A DNA stretch of 64,000 bases from NCBI GenBank assembly GCA_027081065.1, contig JALWLW010000010.1:5926-69925 (forward strand), in the 5' to 3' direction. The notes beneath the pieces are model-generated. The model did no database searches, was not told the DNA's origin, and saw only the letters and a program-made list of their open reading frames with translations. Position numbers and translations under genes: made by a program. The first letter of the stretch is position 1. The number at the start of each line of letters is the position of its first letter. Shown here in pieces: positions 10,669-19,690 of the stretch. This stretch comes from Campylobacteraceae bacterium (GTDB taxonomy: Bacteria; Campylobacterota; Campylobacteria; Campylobacterales; Sulfurovaceae).

Positions 10669-11657
10669 CTAAATTGCTCCAATAAACGGGTATCACCCTC
10701 AAATAGCATTCTAAGGTCTGGTATTTTGTGTAGTAACATGGCAAAACGTTCTACACCTAAACCAAAGGCATAGCCACTTACATTTTCATACTCTACAGCA
10801 TCAAAAACATTGGAATCAACAATTCCACAACCAAGTACTTCTAGCCAACCTGTATGTGAACAGACACGACAGCCTTCTCCTTCACAGAAGATACAAGAGA
10901 TATCAACTTCACTTGATGGTTCAGTAAACGGGAAAAAACTAGGTCTAAAACGTACTTCAACTTCACCAAACATATAGCGTAAAAAGTCAGACATAATGGC
11001 TTTGAGATTGGCAAAGTTAATCTCACCTTTGCTATCTACAACCAAACCTTCTACTTGATGAAACATAGGGGTGTGGGTAATGTCATAGTCTTTTCTAAAA
11101 ACAGCACCAGGGGCAATCATGCGAATAGGTGGTTTCTGTTTTAACATGGTTCGTATCTGTACAGGTGAGGTATGGGTTCTTAGCACTGCACCATCTTCAA
11201 AGAAAAAAGTATCTTGCATATCACGTGCAGGATGGTTCTTTGGTAGGTTGAGTGCTTCAAAATTATGAAAGTCATCTTCTACTTTTGGCCCATCTTCAAT
11301 GGAAAAGTTTAATGCCACAAAGTAGTCAATAATTTTATCCATTGTTGCCATAACAGGATGATAAGCCCCTTTTTCATCAAGGTTTCCATAGAGTGAAACA
11401 TCAATGGCTTCTGCTTTTAAAAGTTTTTCTATTTCTTCTTTTTTTAGGAGTTCATATCGTGAGTCAAAACTGGTTTGTAAAGCTTCTTTATTTTTGTTAA
11501 GACCTTCAGCAAAAGCTTTTTTTTCGGGTCCGGGGACATCTTTTAGCTTTGCAAACTCTTTAGATAATGCACCTTTTTTCCCAAAAAGTTCAATACGAAC
11601 TTTTTCAAGTTCGGCTAAGGAGTTGGCGTCGTTAATTTGTTGTTCTAATGTTTCCAA
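10665..11657 (-). CDS. pheS: Phenylalanyl-tRNA synthetase alpha subunit
   Basis: 330 aa, normal length. N-terminal coiled coil (about 1-90), then the class II catalytic core with motif 2-like [18 protein letters not shown] and motif 3 [18 protein letters not shown]. The only well-placed start is TTG at 11657, with AGAGG 5-6 nt upstream; no ATG fits. It is the first gene of the minus-strand operon running to serA. Its 115-bp upstream region is shared with the divergent HIT gene. Confidence 0.95.
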   Translation of the reverse strand: METLEQQINDANSLAELEKVRIELFGKKGALSKEFAKLKDVPGPEKKAFAEGLNKNKEALQTSFDSRYELLKKEEIEKLLKAEAIDVSLYGNLDEKGAYHPVMATMDKIIDYFVALNFSIEDGPKVEDDFHNFEALNLPKNHPARDMQDTFFFEDGAVLRTHTSPVQIRTMLKQKPPIRMIAPGAVFRKDYDITHTPMFHQVEGLVVDSKGEINFANLKAIMSDFLRYMFGEVEVRFRPSFFPFTEPSSEVDISCIFCEGEGCRVCSHTGWLEVLGCGIVDSNVFDAVEYENVSGYAFGLGVERFAMLLHKIPDLRMLFEGDTRLLEQFR

Positions 11658-11772
11658 AATAACCTCTATCCAATTATTTTATTTTGTGGAATTTTAGCTA
11701 AACTATGCTAATAGTGGGATTGATTGTGTTATAATTTTTAAAATAAATAACATAATATATAAAGGATTTTCA

Positions 11773-12126
11773 ATGTGTATTTTTTGTAAAATAGTAAATA
11801 ATGAGATACCAAGTAATAAGCTTTTGGAAAATGATGACTTTGTAGCATTTCATGATTTATATCCAAAAGCACCTATTCATGTTTTGGTGATTCCTAAAGT
11901 GCATGTTGAATGTTTTCAAGATGTTCAAGCTGAGATGATGGGTAAAATGACAACTTTTATTCAAGAAGTAGCGACCTTGACAGGCATTGATAAATCAGGT
12001 TATAGGCTTATTACCAATAATGGTGATGATGGTGGACAAGAGGTTCATCATTTACATTTTCATGTCATGGGTGGGGCTAAATTGCCTTTTGAGCATTTAA
12101 CAGATGAGACACATAAGAGTTTATAA
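11773..12126 (+). CDS. HIT-family nucleotide-binding hydrolase (HinT-like)
   Basis: 117 aa. The histidine triad is visible as HHLHFHVMGG near the C-terminus, and the N-terminus MCIFCKIVNNEIPS and HVLVIPKVHVE match HinT-type purine-nucleoside phosphoramidases. The family hydrolyses AMP-lysine-like phosphoramidates. AAAGGA precedes the ATG by 7 nt. First gene of the plus-strand run, divergent from pheS, with argD 21 bp downstream. A TTATAAT box about 35 nt upstream is a plausible -10. Confidence 0.92.
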   Translation: MCIFCKIVNNEIPSNKLLENDDFVAFHDLYPKAPIHVLVIPKVHVECFQDVQAEMMGKMTTFIQEVATLTGIDKSGYRLITNNGDDGGQEVHHLHFHVMGGAKLPFEHLTDETHKSL

Positions 12127-12147
12127 TATTAAAAAATTGGAAAATAA

Positions 12148-13332
12148 ATGACATTAGAAGCATTAGATAAGCAGTATGGCTTACAGACATATAACCGTGA
12201 TTATACAAATTTTGTAAAAGGTGAGGGTGCAAGACTTTTTGCCGAAAATGGAGATGAATACATTGACTTCGCTTCAGGCATTGCTGTAAATTCTGTAGGA
12301 CATAGTAATCCTACATTGGTAAAAGCACTGCAAGAGCAAGTAGCAAAGATTATTCATATTTCAAACCTGCAGATAATAGAACCACAAGCAAAGTTAGCAG
12401 AAAAAATTTGTACTTTAGCCAATTATGACGGAGCAATTTTCTTTGCCAATTCGGGTGCAGAAGCTAATGAAGGGGCTATTAAAATAGCTCGTAAATATGG
12501 TGAAACTAAGTTTGATAAAAAGCGTTATAAGGTCATAACACTAGAGCATTCATTTCATGGAAGAACTATTACTACGGTAAAAGCAACAGGACAAGAACAC
12601 TTTCATACAGCAAATTTTTCACCTTACCCAGATGGTTTTTCATATGTTAATGGTTTAGATGCTGTTTATGAAAACATAGACGATGAAACAGTCGCTGTTA
12701 TGATAGAACTCGTTCAAGGTGAGGGTGGGGTTCAACCTTTTGAAAAAGAGGCGATTCAAAAACTGGAAAAATATCTAAAAGAGAAAGATATTTTACTCAT
12801 CGTTGATGAGGTGCAAACAGGAATTTATCGTACAGGTAAAATGTTGGCTTCAAATATGTATGAGATAAGCCCAGATATCATCACCATGGCAAAAGGTCTT
12901 GGTGGTGGTGTTCCTATTGGGGCTGTTATGACCAAGCACAAAGAGGTACTAGTAGCAGGTGACCACGGTTCTACTTTTGGGGGAAACTACCTAAGTACAA
13001 GAGCAGGACTAGCTGTACTTGAAGTGTTATCTGCGTTGAATGAGAGTGGGCAACTAACAGAGACGTTGGCATATTTTACTGTTAAATTAAAAGAGATAGC
13101 AACAAAGTATTCAAACTTGTTTACAGAAGAAGTGGGTCTAGGACTGATGCGTGGACTTCGTGCAAAAGACAATGATACCATGAAAAAAGTACTCTCTTCA
13201 TGTATGGAAAAGAGATTAATAGTACTTCCAGCAGGACGAAATACAGTTCGCTTCTTACCTGCATTGACCATTACTGTTGAAGAGATAGATGAAGGATTTA
13301 AGCGTTTTGAAGAAGCTGTTTCTACTCTCTAG
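12148..13332 (+). CDS. argD: Acetylornithine/succinyldiaminopimelate aminotransferase
   Basis: 394 aa, class III PLP aminotransferase. Visible: FANSGAEANEGAIKIARKYG (cofactor-phosphate binding), EHSFHGRTITT, the DEVQTG motif that contacts the pyridine nitrogen, and ITMAKGLGGGVPIGA with the Schiff-base Lys. Transfers the amino group of glutamate in arginine synthesis and probably also in diaminopimelate synthesis. ArgD is preferred over other class III members by length and close motif match, but substrate is inferred. The last 26-44 bases overlap the start of the next gene. Confidence 0.88.
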   Translation: MTLEALDKQYGLQTYNRDYTNFVKGEGARLFAENGDEYIDFASGIAVNSVGHSNPTLVKALQEQVAKIIHISNLQIIEPQAKLAEKICTLANYDGAIFFANSGAEANEGAIKIARKYGETKFDKKRYKVITLEHSFHGRTITTVKATGQEHFHTANFSPYPDGFSYVNGLDAVYENIDDETVAVMIELVQGEGGVQPFEKEAIQKLEKYLKEKDILLIVDEVQTGIYRTGKMLASNMYEISPDIITMAKGLGGGVPIGAVMTKHKEVLVAGDHGSTFGGNYLSTRAGLAVLEVLSALNESGQLTETLAYFTVKLKEIATKYSNLFTEEVGLGLMRGLRAKDNDTMKKVLSSCMEKRLIVLPAGRNTVRFLPALTITVEEIDEGFKRFEEAVSTL

Positions 13333-14506
13333 TATATTTTGTTCTATTTTAGTCGGAGAAAGTGAATTGAGTGATATTTTATCAGCCGATAAATCTGAAC
13401 TTTTAAAATATCAAAGTGAGCAAAATAGAGTACAAAGTCATCAATTAGAAAATTCATGGATTAATCCTGTAGTCTTGCAATATTCTAAAAATTATTCTAC
13501 ACAGTTTGGTAATACTATTAATACTGAACAGTTCATTGTTTCCGTTGACCAACCCATTTTCAAAATGGGTGGAATCTGGGCAGCTGTTAAATATGCCAAA
13601 GCTTTAGGGAAAGCCAATGCTTTAGAGATAGAACTACAAAAACGACAGTTAATCTCACAGGCGTTAACCATTTTATTTAATCTCAAGAAATCAAAACTAC
13701 AATTGGCAAAGTTAGATTTGAGCATTGAAAATGACAACTTAGATATACAGATACAAAAAGAGTCTTATGAAGAGGGTTTGAGTAATCGAACACTTTATGA
13801 CCAAGCCTTACTTAAACGTAACCAAGACATCACTTCTAAGTTAGAGTTAGAGTTGAGTATTTCAAAATTAGAAAATGAATTTTCACTTTTAAGTGACCAT
13901 AATCCTTATGCTTTAACACTTCCAAATTTTGGGATGATAGAAAAAGAACGTTATATGGATGAACAGTTAGAGCTTCAACGTGATAGTTTTAGAGTTGAAG
14001 AGAAAAGACATAATAAATTTATGACCTTAACCAAGTATTTACCTGAAATCTCAATAAATGGACGTTATACAGATGAAGATTTAAATCCTTTATTTGCACT
14101 TCCAGGTTCTTCGATTAAAGAGCAGTATTATAATTATGGTTTTAAAGTTACGCTACCCATAAGTATAAACAGTTTTGATGATGTGCAAACTTCAAAAATA
14201 GAGTATCTTAACGCACAAGTTACTTTAAATGAGAAGAAAAAAACCATGGTAAACAACTTTAAATTGTCTCAAAAGCGTTTAGAGATTATTGACAAAAAAA
14301 TAGCCCTTTCCAAAGATGACATGGTGCATTATGAAAGTATGTTGAACACAGCTCAAGACTTAGAAGCACTGGGTGACAGAACGACAATAGACACTCAAAT
14401 AGTAGCGAACTCAGTAAAAATAAGAAAACTAGACCAAGAAATCTATAAAGTAGATGCACAAATAGAGCTTTTAGGGCTTTATGTTAATGTCGCAGATGCA
14501 ATGTAA
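13307..14506 (+). CDS. TolC-like outer-membrane protein of unknown role
   Basis: 399 aa if translation starts at TTG 13307, which gives an immediate signal peptide (MKKLFLLSSIFCSILVG) with AAGGA 10 nt upstream; the ATG at 13289 would add six residues before it. Both starts lie inside argD in another frame. The mature protein has long helical heptad-rich stretches (about 95-180 and 300-390), beta-like segments such as YLPEISINGRYTDED and a second half resembling the first, as in TolC-family channels. No adaptor or transporter gene is adjacent. It is followed by a periplasmic thioredoxin 11 bp downstream. Confidence 0.7.
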   Translation: MKKLFLLSSIFCSILVGESELSDILSADKSELLKYQSEQNRVQSHQLENSWINPVVLQYSKNYSTQFGNTINTEQFIVSVDQPIFKMGGIWAAVKYAKALGKANALEIELQKRQLISQALTILFNLKKSKLQLAKLDLSIENDNLDIQIQKESYEEGLSNRTLYDQALLKRNQDITSKLELELSISKLENEFSLLSDHNPYALTLPNFGMIEKERYMDEQLELQRDSFRVEEKRHNKFMTLTKYLPEISINGRYTDEDLNPLFALPGSSIKEQYYNYGFKVTLPISINSFDDVQTSKIEYLNAQVTLNEKKKTMVNNFKLSQKRLEIIDKKIALSKDDMVHYESMLNTAQDLEALGDRTTIDTQIVANSVKIRKLDQEIYKVDAQIELLGLYVNVADAM

Positions 14507-14517
14507 AAGGAGTAGAT

Positions 14518-14916
14518 ATGTTAAAAAATATAGCATTAATAGTAGCATTAAGTTTAGGGCTAATAGCTTACGATTTTGGAGACATTCCCAAAGTAAATGT
14601 GGTTGAGATCCCCAAAGGAAAACGACTCATGGTACAGTTTGGGAAAACAAAATGTATTTGGTGTGAACACATGGCACCTTATTTAAAAGAGATAAAAGCA
14701 CAGCATCCTAATGTTCCTATTTACTATATTAACACAGACAAAGATGTTTTGGGTGCGATTAACTCAAATGTACAAGTATTACCAACTTCTGTCTTTTGGG
14801 ATGAAAATGGAAAAGAGATAGGACGATATGAGGGGTATTTATTGCCAGAGCAGATTATGGAGTTGCTGGTTAAGTATGGGGTGTTAAGTCAAGATGAAAA
14901 AAAGGTAACTAGTTGA
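14518..14916 (+). CDS. Periplasmic thioredoxin-fold protein
   Basis: 132 aa. An N-terminal hydrophobic export signal (about 1-17) precedes a thioredoxin fold with active-site CIWC (Cys46, Cys49) and a cis-Pro loop VLPTSVFW. The fold and the periplasmic location suggest a thiol reductant or SoxW/thioredoxin-like protein. AAAAGGAG lies upstream of the ATG. The TGA stop overlaps the TTG start of the next gene. Partner proteins are not evident from context; the TolC-like protein upstream may simply be cotranscribed. Confidence 0.78.
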   Translation: MLKNIALIVALSLGLIAYDFGDIPKVNVVEIPKGKRLMVQFGKTKCIWCEHMAPYLKEIKAQHPNVPIYYINTDKDVLGAINSNVQVLPTSVFWDENGKEIGRYEGYLLPEQIMELLVKYGVLSQDEKKVTS

Positions 14917-15899
14917 AATTTAGCACATACATGAACGAATGGCTCTACGGAGAAGACGGCTACTACAAAACCTTTAAAGCCATAGGTAAAGAGGGTGACT
15001 TCTACACGGCTGTTAGTACCAGCTCATTTTTTGGGGCGAGTATTGCGAACCATTTTTATAAACTCATTCAAGAAGAAGCATTTAAAAAAGATGGTTGGCT
15101 CATAGAAGTAGGGGCTCATAAAGGCTACTTACTTTGCGACATGATACAGTGGCTCTATACACTTGACCCAACCTTAGTACAAACGCTAAAATTTGGAATT
15201 GTCGAGCGTCAACCTCATGTTCAACAAGAACAACTAAAGTACATAGAAGAGCGTTTTGGTTCAGACATTAGCATTACCCATTTTAATGACATAGATGAGG
15301 TAGAAGTTCAGTACGCCTTTGTGGTTGCCAATGAAATTTTTGATGCCTTTGCTTGTGAGCTTATAAAAGATGGAGAACAAGCCTTTGTAACGGACAATGT
15401 AGTAGAATGGAGAGAAGCAGATAAAGAGTTGCTAGAGTTTGCTTCAAAACATCGACAAGTAAAAGGTGAAGTAGCCGTAGGTTATGAAGCGTTTGCTCTG
15501 CATATGGCAAAAGGCATTAAACGTTGTGACTTTGTGAGCTTTGACTATGGTGAAAAATTTGTACGAAATGATTTTTCTATTAGGGTCTATGAAAAGCATA
15601 AAACCTTTCCTCTGTTTGATGAAGAGTTAGTGTTAGCCGATGCTTTTCAAAAAGCAGACATCACGTACGATGTAAATTTTGGTCATGTCATAGATGCATT
15701 TGAAGAAGCAGGATTTACGCTTAACAAGTATGAAACACAGGCTAGGGCATTGGTTCGTTTTGGACTGATAGACATTTTAGAGCAGTTTGCTAAACAAGCA
15801 ACTCAGGCTAATTATGTGCGAGAAGCAGATAAGATTAAGACACTTATTTCTCCAACTATTATGGGTGACAAGTTTAAGATGGTGCATTTTATAAAATAA
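14913..15899 (+). CDS. MidA/NDUFAF7-family SAM-dependent methyltransferase
   Basis: 328 aa. Start TTG 14913 (AAAGG 8-9 nt upstream) overlaps the previous stop; an ATG at 14931 is the alternative. Features of the COG1565 family: EGDFYTAVSTSSFFG near the N-terminus, a SAM-binding strand LIEVGAHKGYL, VVANEIFDAF and the late motif DFVSFDYG. In mitochondria the homologue NDUFAF7 methylates a complex I arginine; a role in respiratory complex assembly here is inference. The protein is acidic, without a signal peptide, so cytoplasmic. Confidence 0.85.
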   Translation: MKFSTYMNEWLYGEDGYYKTFKAIGKEGDFYTAVSTSSFFGASIANHFYKLIQEEAFKKDGWLIEVGAHKGYLLCDMIQWLYTLDPTLVQTLKFGIVERQPHVQQEQLKYIEERFGSDISITHFNDIDEVEVQYAFVVANEIFDAFACELIKDGEQAFVTDNVVEWREADKELLEFASKHRQVKGEVAVGYEAFALHMAKGIKRCDFVSFDYGEKFVRNDFSIRVYEKHKTFPLFDEELVLADAFQKADITYDVNFGHVIDAFEEAGFTLNKYETQARALVRFGLIDILEQFAKQATQANYVREADKIKTLISPTIMGDKFKMVHFIK

Positions 15900-15964
15900 A
15901 AATTGACAAATATCAAAAGCATATAGAGAATAAATTGTTAAGATTGCTAAAAAAGTAGGTCATA

Positions 15965-16363
15965 ATGTTGGCAGATAGCATAGATAGAGCTTCAGTAGAA
16001 GAATTTGTTAGAGCTTTCTATTTAAGAGTTATAAAAGATGAAGAGATTAACCCTTATTTCATAGAAGTTTTAGGAAATGACCTCTGTGATGAACTTTGGG
16101 AAGAGCATTTTAAATTACTTACAGATTTTTGGTTAATGTTGATGACAGGTGACAAGCATTATAACCGAGACCCTTTTGAGCCACATCTTTACATAAGTAG
16201 GCTAACTTATGAGAGTTTTGACAGATGGCTTTTGCTTTTTAAAGAGGAGTTGGTTTTACATTTTAGCCCAAATATAGTTGAGAAGTTTAGTAAAAAAGCA
16301 GCTATGTTGGCTAAAAACTTCATCAAGATGCTTGAAAAAAGAGATGAGATTTATGACTTTTAA
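15965..16363 (+). CDS. Group III truncated haemoglobin
   Basis: 132 aa. The 2-on-2 globin pattern is visible: FYLRVIKDEEINPYF at helix B/CD, ELWEEHFKLLTDFW (W45, H48, F55-W56), the proximal-His segment DPFEPHLYI (His74) and FDRWLLLFKEEL (W88). Group III globins such as Campylobacter Ctb bind oxygen and are linked to oxygen or nitric-oxide handling. ATG 15965 has AGGT upstream. Spaced 65 bp from the methyltransferase, with TTGACA in the gap, so it may have its own promoter. Confidence 0.85.
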   Translation: MLADSIDRASVEEFVRAFYLRVIKDEEINPYFIEVLGNDLCDELWEEHFKLLTDFWLMLMTGDKHYNRDPFEPHLYISRLTYESFDRWLLLFKEELVLHFSPNIVEKFSKKAAMLAKNFIKMLEKRDEIYDF

Positions 16364-16431
16364 CCATGCTTTATAAGAGAAAACTAAAAGGCTTATGGTA
16401 CACTTCACAAAATAAGTTTTAGGAGTGAAGT

Positions 16432-17346
16432 ATGTCCCCACAAAAAAGAGCAACCATTGTTGCTTCAATTGTTGCCATTTCATTAACAGCTTTAAAGTTT
16501 GTTATAGGAATAGCTTCAGGTTCAGTAGCTGTTTTAGCGTCGGCTATTGACTCTCTACTTGACACGCTCATCTCTGTTTTTAACTTCTTTGCCATTAAAA
16601 AATCTGAAGAGAAAGCGACCAATGAATTTCAGTATGGAAAAGGAAAAGTTCAAGCCATTGCAGCTGTGATTGAGGGAACGATTATCACGATTTCTGGGTT
16701 TTACATTATTTATGAAGCCATTCAAAAAGCCATACATGGGACTGAAACGACGTTACTAACCCCTGCTATTTGGGTAATGGTCATTTCTATTGTTATTACA
16801 TTTGGATTGGTTAGATATTTATTGGCTGTAGCCAAAGAAACAGACAACTTAGTCATTAAATCTGATGCTTTACATTATCAAACTGACTTGTGGGCAAATG
16901 GGGCTGTGCTTCTTGCATTGGGAATTGTCTATTTAACAGGGCTTGAAATGGTTGATGCCATTTTTGGGTTTGCCATTGGTATTTACATTATCTATTCTGC
17001 TTATGAAATTATAGTTGAAGGCATAGAGATTCTTCTTGACAAGGCTTTAGATGATGAGATAATTCAAAAAATTCATAACATTTTAGAAAGTGATGAGGAG
17101 ATTACCTCTTACCATTGGCTAAAAACAAGAACCGATGGAACAGTAAACTTTGTGGAATTTCATTTAGTTTTTCACCCTAAGATGTACTTGATAGATGCCC
17201 ATAGAATTTCAGATAATATAGAAGAGAAAATTAGAATGCTCGACTGTAAAAAAGGTTGGATAATTACACCTCATTATGACCCCTATAATGATGTTTATAC
17301 CAATGAAGAGTACATGGATGCTAGTCAAAGATTATGTCACAATTAA
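16432..17346 (+). CDS. Cation diffusion facilitator (CDF) metal efflux transporter
   Basis: 304 aa with six predicted membrane helices and a cytoplasmic C-terminal domain. Metal-site motifs: SAIDSLLDTLIS in helix 2 and KSDALHYQTDLWAN in helix 5 (HxxxD). The C-terminal ZT-dimer-like domain includes VEFHLVFHPKMYLIDAHRI. CDF proteins exchange protons for Zn, Fe, Cd or Mn; the DD/HD arrangement suggests Zn/Fe (FieF-like), without certainty. AGGAG precedes the ATG. Its last 13 bases overlap hemD, so the two genes are coupled. Confidence 0.9.
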   Translation: MSPQKRATIVASIVAISLTALKFVIGIASGSVAVLASAIDSLLDTLISVFNFFAIKKSEEKATNEFQYGKGKVQAIAAVIEGTIITISGFYIIYEAIQKAIHGTETTLLTPAIWVMVISIVITFGLVRYLLAVAKETDNLVIKSDALHYQTDLWANGAVLLALGIVYLTGLEMVDAIFGFAIGIYIIYSAYEIIVEGIEILLDKALDDEIIQKIHNILESDEEITSYHWLKTRTDGTVNFVEFHLVFHPKMYLIDAHRISDNIEEKIRMLDCKKGWIITPHYDPYNDVYTNEEYMDASQRLCHN

Positions 17347-17978
17347 TCTACTTACTCTCTCCTTTACAAAAAGAAGGGACATTCTCTCTTCCTATGATTT
17401 CTTTTTCTCTAACGACTGATTTTATTGACTTTTCTTCTTGTGACACGCTGATGTTTACATCAAAACAAGCAGTGGTTTCAGCTGATAGCATCGATAAAAA
17501 TTGGAAAAAGTATCCTTGCATCGCCATTGGTACTGCAACTAAAAAAAAGATAGAAGAGCTTGGTGGAGAAGTTATTTACGCTCCTAAAGAATTTTATGGA
17601 GAAGTTTTAGGAAAAGATATAGCAAAGAATTTTTCTGATAAAAAATTGCTTTATCTTAGACCTAAAGTTGTTTCTTTTGATAGTAAAGCTTATTTGGCAA
17701 AAAATGGTATAGCATTAGAAGAGCAGATTATTTATGAGACTTTTTGTGTTAAATATTCTAAAGATGCTCGGCCTAAAGAAAATGCCATTATCATTTTTAC
17801 TTCTCCCTCTACCATTAAGTGTTTTTTTGAGAATTTTGAGTGGTGTAAAAGCTATAGAGCAGTCTTAATTGGCAAAGCTACAACGCAACATTTACCTAAG
17901 ATGTGTCAATATGTAATAGCTGATAAACCATTAATTACGGAGTGTATAAAAAAGGCAAAAGAGTTAGAAAAAATCTAA
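17334..17978 (+). CDS. hemD: Uroporphyrinogen-III synthase
   Basis: 214 aa. Closes hydroxymethylbilane to uroporphyrinogen III in haem synthesis. HemD is weakly conserved, but the two-domain layout is visible: DTLMFTSKQAVVSA, PCIAIGTATKKKIEELGG, KLLYLRPK, then IIIFTSPSTIKCFFENF and YRAVLIGKATTQHLP. Overlaps the CDF gene by 13 bp. Being next to a possible iron-exporting CDF and a globin gene gives a loose haem/iron theme. The following 40 bp contain the promoter of an RNA gene, so it is the last protein gene of the run. Confidence 0.83.
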   Translation: MSQLIYLLSPLQKEGTFSLPMISFSLTTDFIDFSSCDTLMFTSKQAVVSADSIDKNWKKYPCIAIGTATKKKIEELGGEVIYAPKEFYGEVLGKDIAKNFSDKKLLYLRPKVVSFDSKAYLAKNGIALEEQIIYETFCVKYSKDARPKENAIIIFTSPSTIKCFFENFEWCKSYRAVLIGKATTQHLPKMCQYVIADKPLITECIKKAKELEKI

Positions 17979-17985
17979 AAAAATA

Positions 17986-18014
17986 GTGACTTTTCCTTTT
18001 AAAAGTGCTATAAT
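17986..18014 (+). promoter_or_regulatory. Consensus-like promoter for the 18.0-kb RNA
   Basis: GTGACT (17986-17991), a 17-nt spacer and a perfect TATAAT (18009-18014). Expected transcription start about 18021. No plus-strand protein gene follows before the convergent kinase gene, so the promoter points to a non-coding transcript. Confidence 0.78.
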
Positions 18015-18020
18015 TTTCTC

Positions 18021-18260
18021 AACCTGGATAGTTCGACTACTGTTATTTGTGGTCCAACATTATCTTTTGTGGGACATGTAGTTCATTGGTGTGTGGGTGT
18101 CTTCGTTCGAGCTTAGCTTAGTCTGGCGAGAAGATGCCCCCTAAAGATGACTCTCTCCTACACCGTTGGCTTTTTAGGGCCGGCTTTATGCAGAACGGCT
18201 GTTCGGGGTTTCTTATTAAAATTATCTTGCCCATCGGAAATGTCCTTGGGGTACAGCAGA
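18021..18260 (+). ncRNA. Multi-hairpin structured RNA of unassigned family
   Basis: Between hemD and the kinase lies 240 nt that is clearly more GC-rich than the surroundings and folds by eye into successive helices: ACTAC/GTAGT (18036-18082) enclosing GTCC/GGAC; GGTGTG/TACACC (18088-18164) enclosing a 10-bp stem GGGTGTCTTC/GAAGATGCCC with wobbles (18095-18139); GTTGGC/GCCGGC (18165-18184); GAAC/GTTC (18193-18204). ATGTCC at 18240 could also close with GGACAT at 18072. No open frame of note. It lacks tmRNA ends, the RNase P core, and the SRP GGAA/AGCAG core. A divergent 6S RNA is possible. The 3' end is a guess. Confidence 0.6.
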
Positions 18261-18268
18261 TGGCTCAT

Positions 18269-19690
18269 TTAGTTCATAAATTGAATTAAAAAAGTTGTTC
18301 CTTCTTTATTACTTTTTACGCTAAGTTTTCCTTCTAACTCTTGTTCAATAATCATTTTAGAAATATAGAGTCCTATGCCATCACTGTTTTTCTTTGTTGA
18401 GAAATAGGGGTCAAAAATACGGTGAATAATCTCTTTTGAAATACCCCCTGCATTGTCTTTAACGCTAAGAAGATTGGTTGATATCTGGATGGTGATGTTA
18501 GGATTTTCTATTTTTTTACTAACAAGGGCATCTTTGGCGTTGTTGATGAGGTTTAAGAGTACTTGTTCAAACTCATTTTTATTACCATAAATCTTAAAAT
18601 CACTTTCTATTGAACAGTTTATAGTAATATTATTGGCATTGAGTGCTGAAGTGCTAATGTTAAGAACATGTGTTAAGGCACTCTCAACCGAAAAGGACTC
18701 TTTCTTTTTTGAGGGGTTATAAAAATCTCTAAAGCTGTCAATGGTATTGGACATGTATTCTATTTGTTTATTGGCTTCAACAATCAGCATGTTGGAATCT
18801 TTATGCTCTTGGTGCATTCGTTTTAAATTCATGTGAGCCATGGACAAAAAGTTAAGAGGTTGTTTCCATTGATGTGCAATGATTGAAATCATCTCTCCCA
18901 TACTGGCTAAGCGTGATTGTTGTAGTAAAAGTGATTGTTGCATTTTTTGTTTTTCATCAAGTAGTTTAAATTTGTAAGAGATGGCTAAAGAGAGAAAGAT
19001 GGATTCAATGGCAAAGGTAATGTGTAGAAATGGAAAAGGCACACCAATAAGTTTAATGAGTCCTAAGTGTTCAATGATGGCTACAAAAATAGAGATATAC
19101 CAGCCAATCATTAAGAAATAAAAGGGCATATCTTTCTCTTTAATGGCACGACTTGCTTCACTAAGAACTAGCCAAATAGGGATAAAGATAGGGATAAAGT
19201 TTGTCAAAATAGCAACAGAAAAAATAAAGGTAAATAAGATGTCAAGGAGGGTTAAATATAGCAGTATATTAATAAGCCTATTTAATTTTTTAACTTGATA
19301 ACTTTTTAAAAACTCTTTAATGAAAAGTAAAGAGAATAAGACAACTAAGGCACGGGTTAATGAGAATAGTAGTGATGAGTGCAATCCAAATATCTCATCA
19401 AAAGGTGAAATGTAAATACTATCTAAATTAATCAGAAAAAAGAGCGTTGAGAGTTGGGCTAAACCATAAAATAGATATTGACGATTACGAATGTAATAAT
19501 AAAATGCAAGATTATAAATAGTAGCAGAGATGATAACCCCCATAGAAATAGCAGCGATTAAAAAAGCCAAATTTCCAAAGGTATGCATTGTACCTGTATG
19601 GTTAATAAAGTGTTCATCATAAAAAAAGTAGCTGGTGATAAAGGCGAGAATGATGATAAAAAGAAGTTTTAATTTTAGAATATTATCCAT
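18269..19690 (-). CDS. Membrane sensor histidine kinase (7TM type)
   Basis: 473 aa. About seven hydrophobic helices fill residues 8-240, resembling the 7TMR-DISM sensor module without its periplasmic domain. They are followed by a short coiled coil and a HisKA domain with phosphorylatable His273 in IIAHQWKQP, an N box (LLNLINNAKDAL), a G1 box (VKDNAGGI) and a G2 box (DGIGLYISK). Its ATG overlaps the response regulator stop by 8 bp, so both are cotranscribed with the regulator first. It probably senses a membrane or envelope signal and phosphorylates the adjacent regulator. Convergent with the RNA at 18.0 kb. Confidence 0.9.
   Translation of the reverse strand: MDNILKLKLLFIIILAFITSYFFYDEHFINHTGTMHTFGNLAFLIAAISMGVIISATIYNLAFYYYIRNRQYLFYGLAQLSTLFFLINLDSIYISPFDEIFGLHSSLLFSLTRALVVLFSLLFIKEFLKSYQVKKLNRLINILLYLTLLDILFTFIFSVAILTNFIPIFIPIWLVLSEASRAIKEKDMPFYFLMIGWYISIFVAIIEHLGLIKLIGVPFPFLHITFAIESIFLSLAISYKFKLLDEKQKMQQSLLLQQSRLASMGEMISIIAHQWKQPLNFLSMAHMNLKRMHQEHKDSNMLIVEANKQIEYMSNTIDSFRDFYNPSKKKESFSVESALTHVLNISTSALNANNITINCSIESDFKIYGNKNEFEQVLLNLINNAKDALVSKKIENPNITIQISTNLLSVKDNAGGISKEIIHRIFDPYFSTKKNSDGIGLYISKMIIEQELEGKLSVKSNKEGTTFLIQFMN

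Noticed and set aside
18035..18083. tRNA-like stretch (GGGACATGTAGTTCATTGGT) within the 18.0-kb RNA
   Set aside because: D-arm resemblance only; no anticodon arm, T-arm or matching acceptor with CCA at the right distance.
18230..18260. RNase P-like GGAAATGTCC segment
   Set aside because: The rest of the RNase P core is missing and the convergent kinase gene leaves no room for it.
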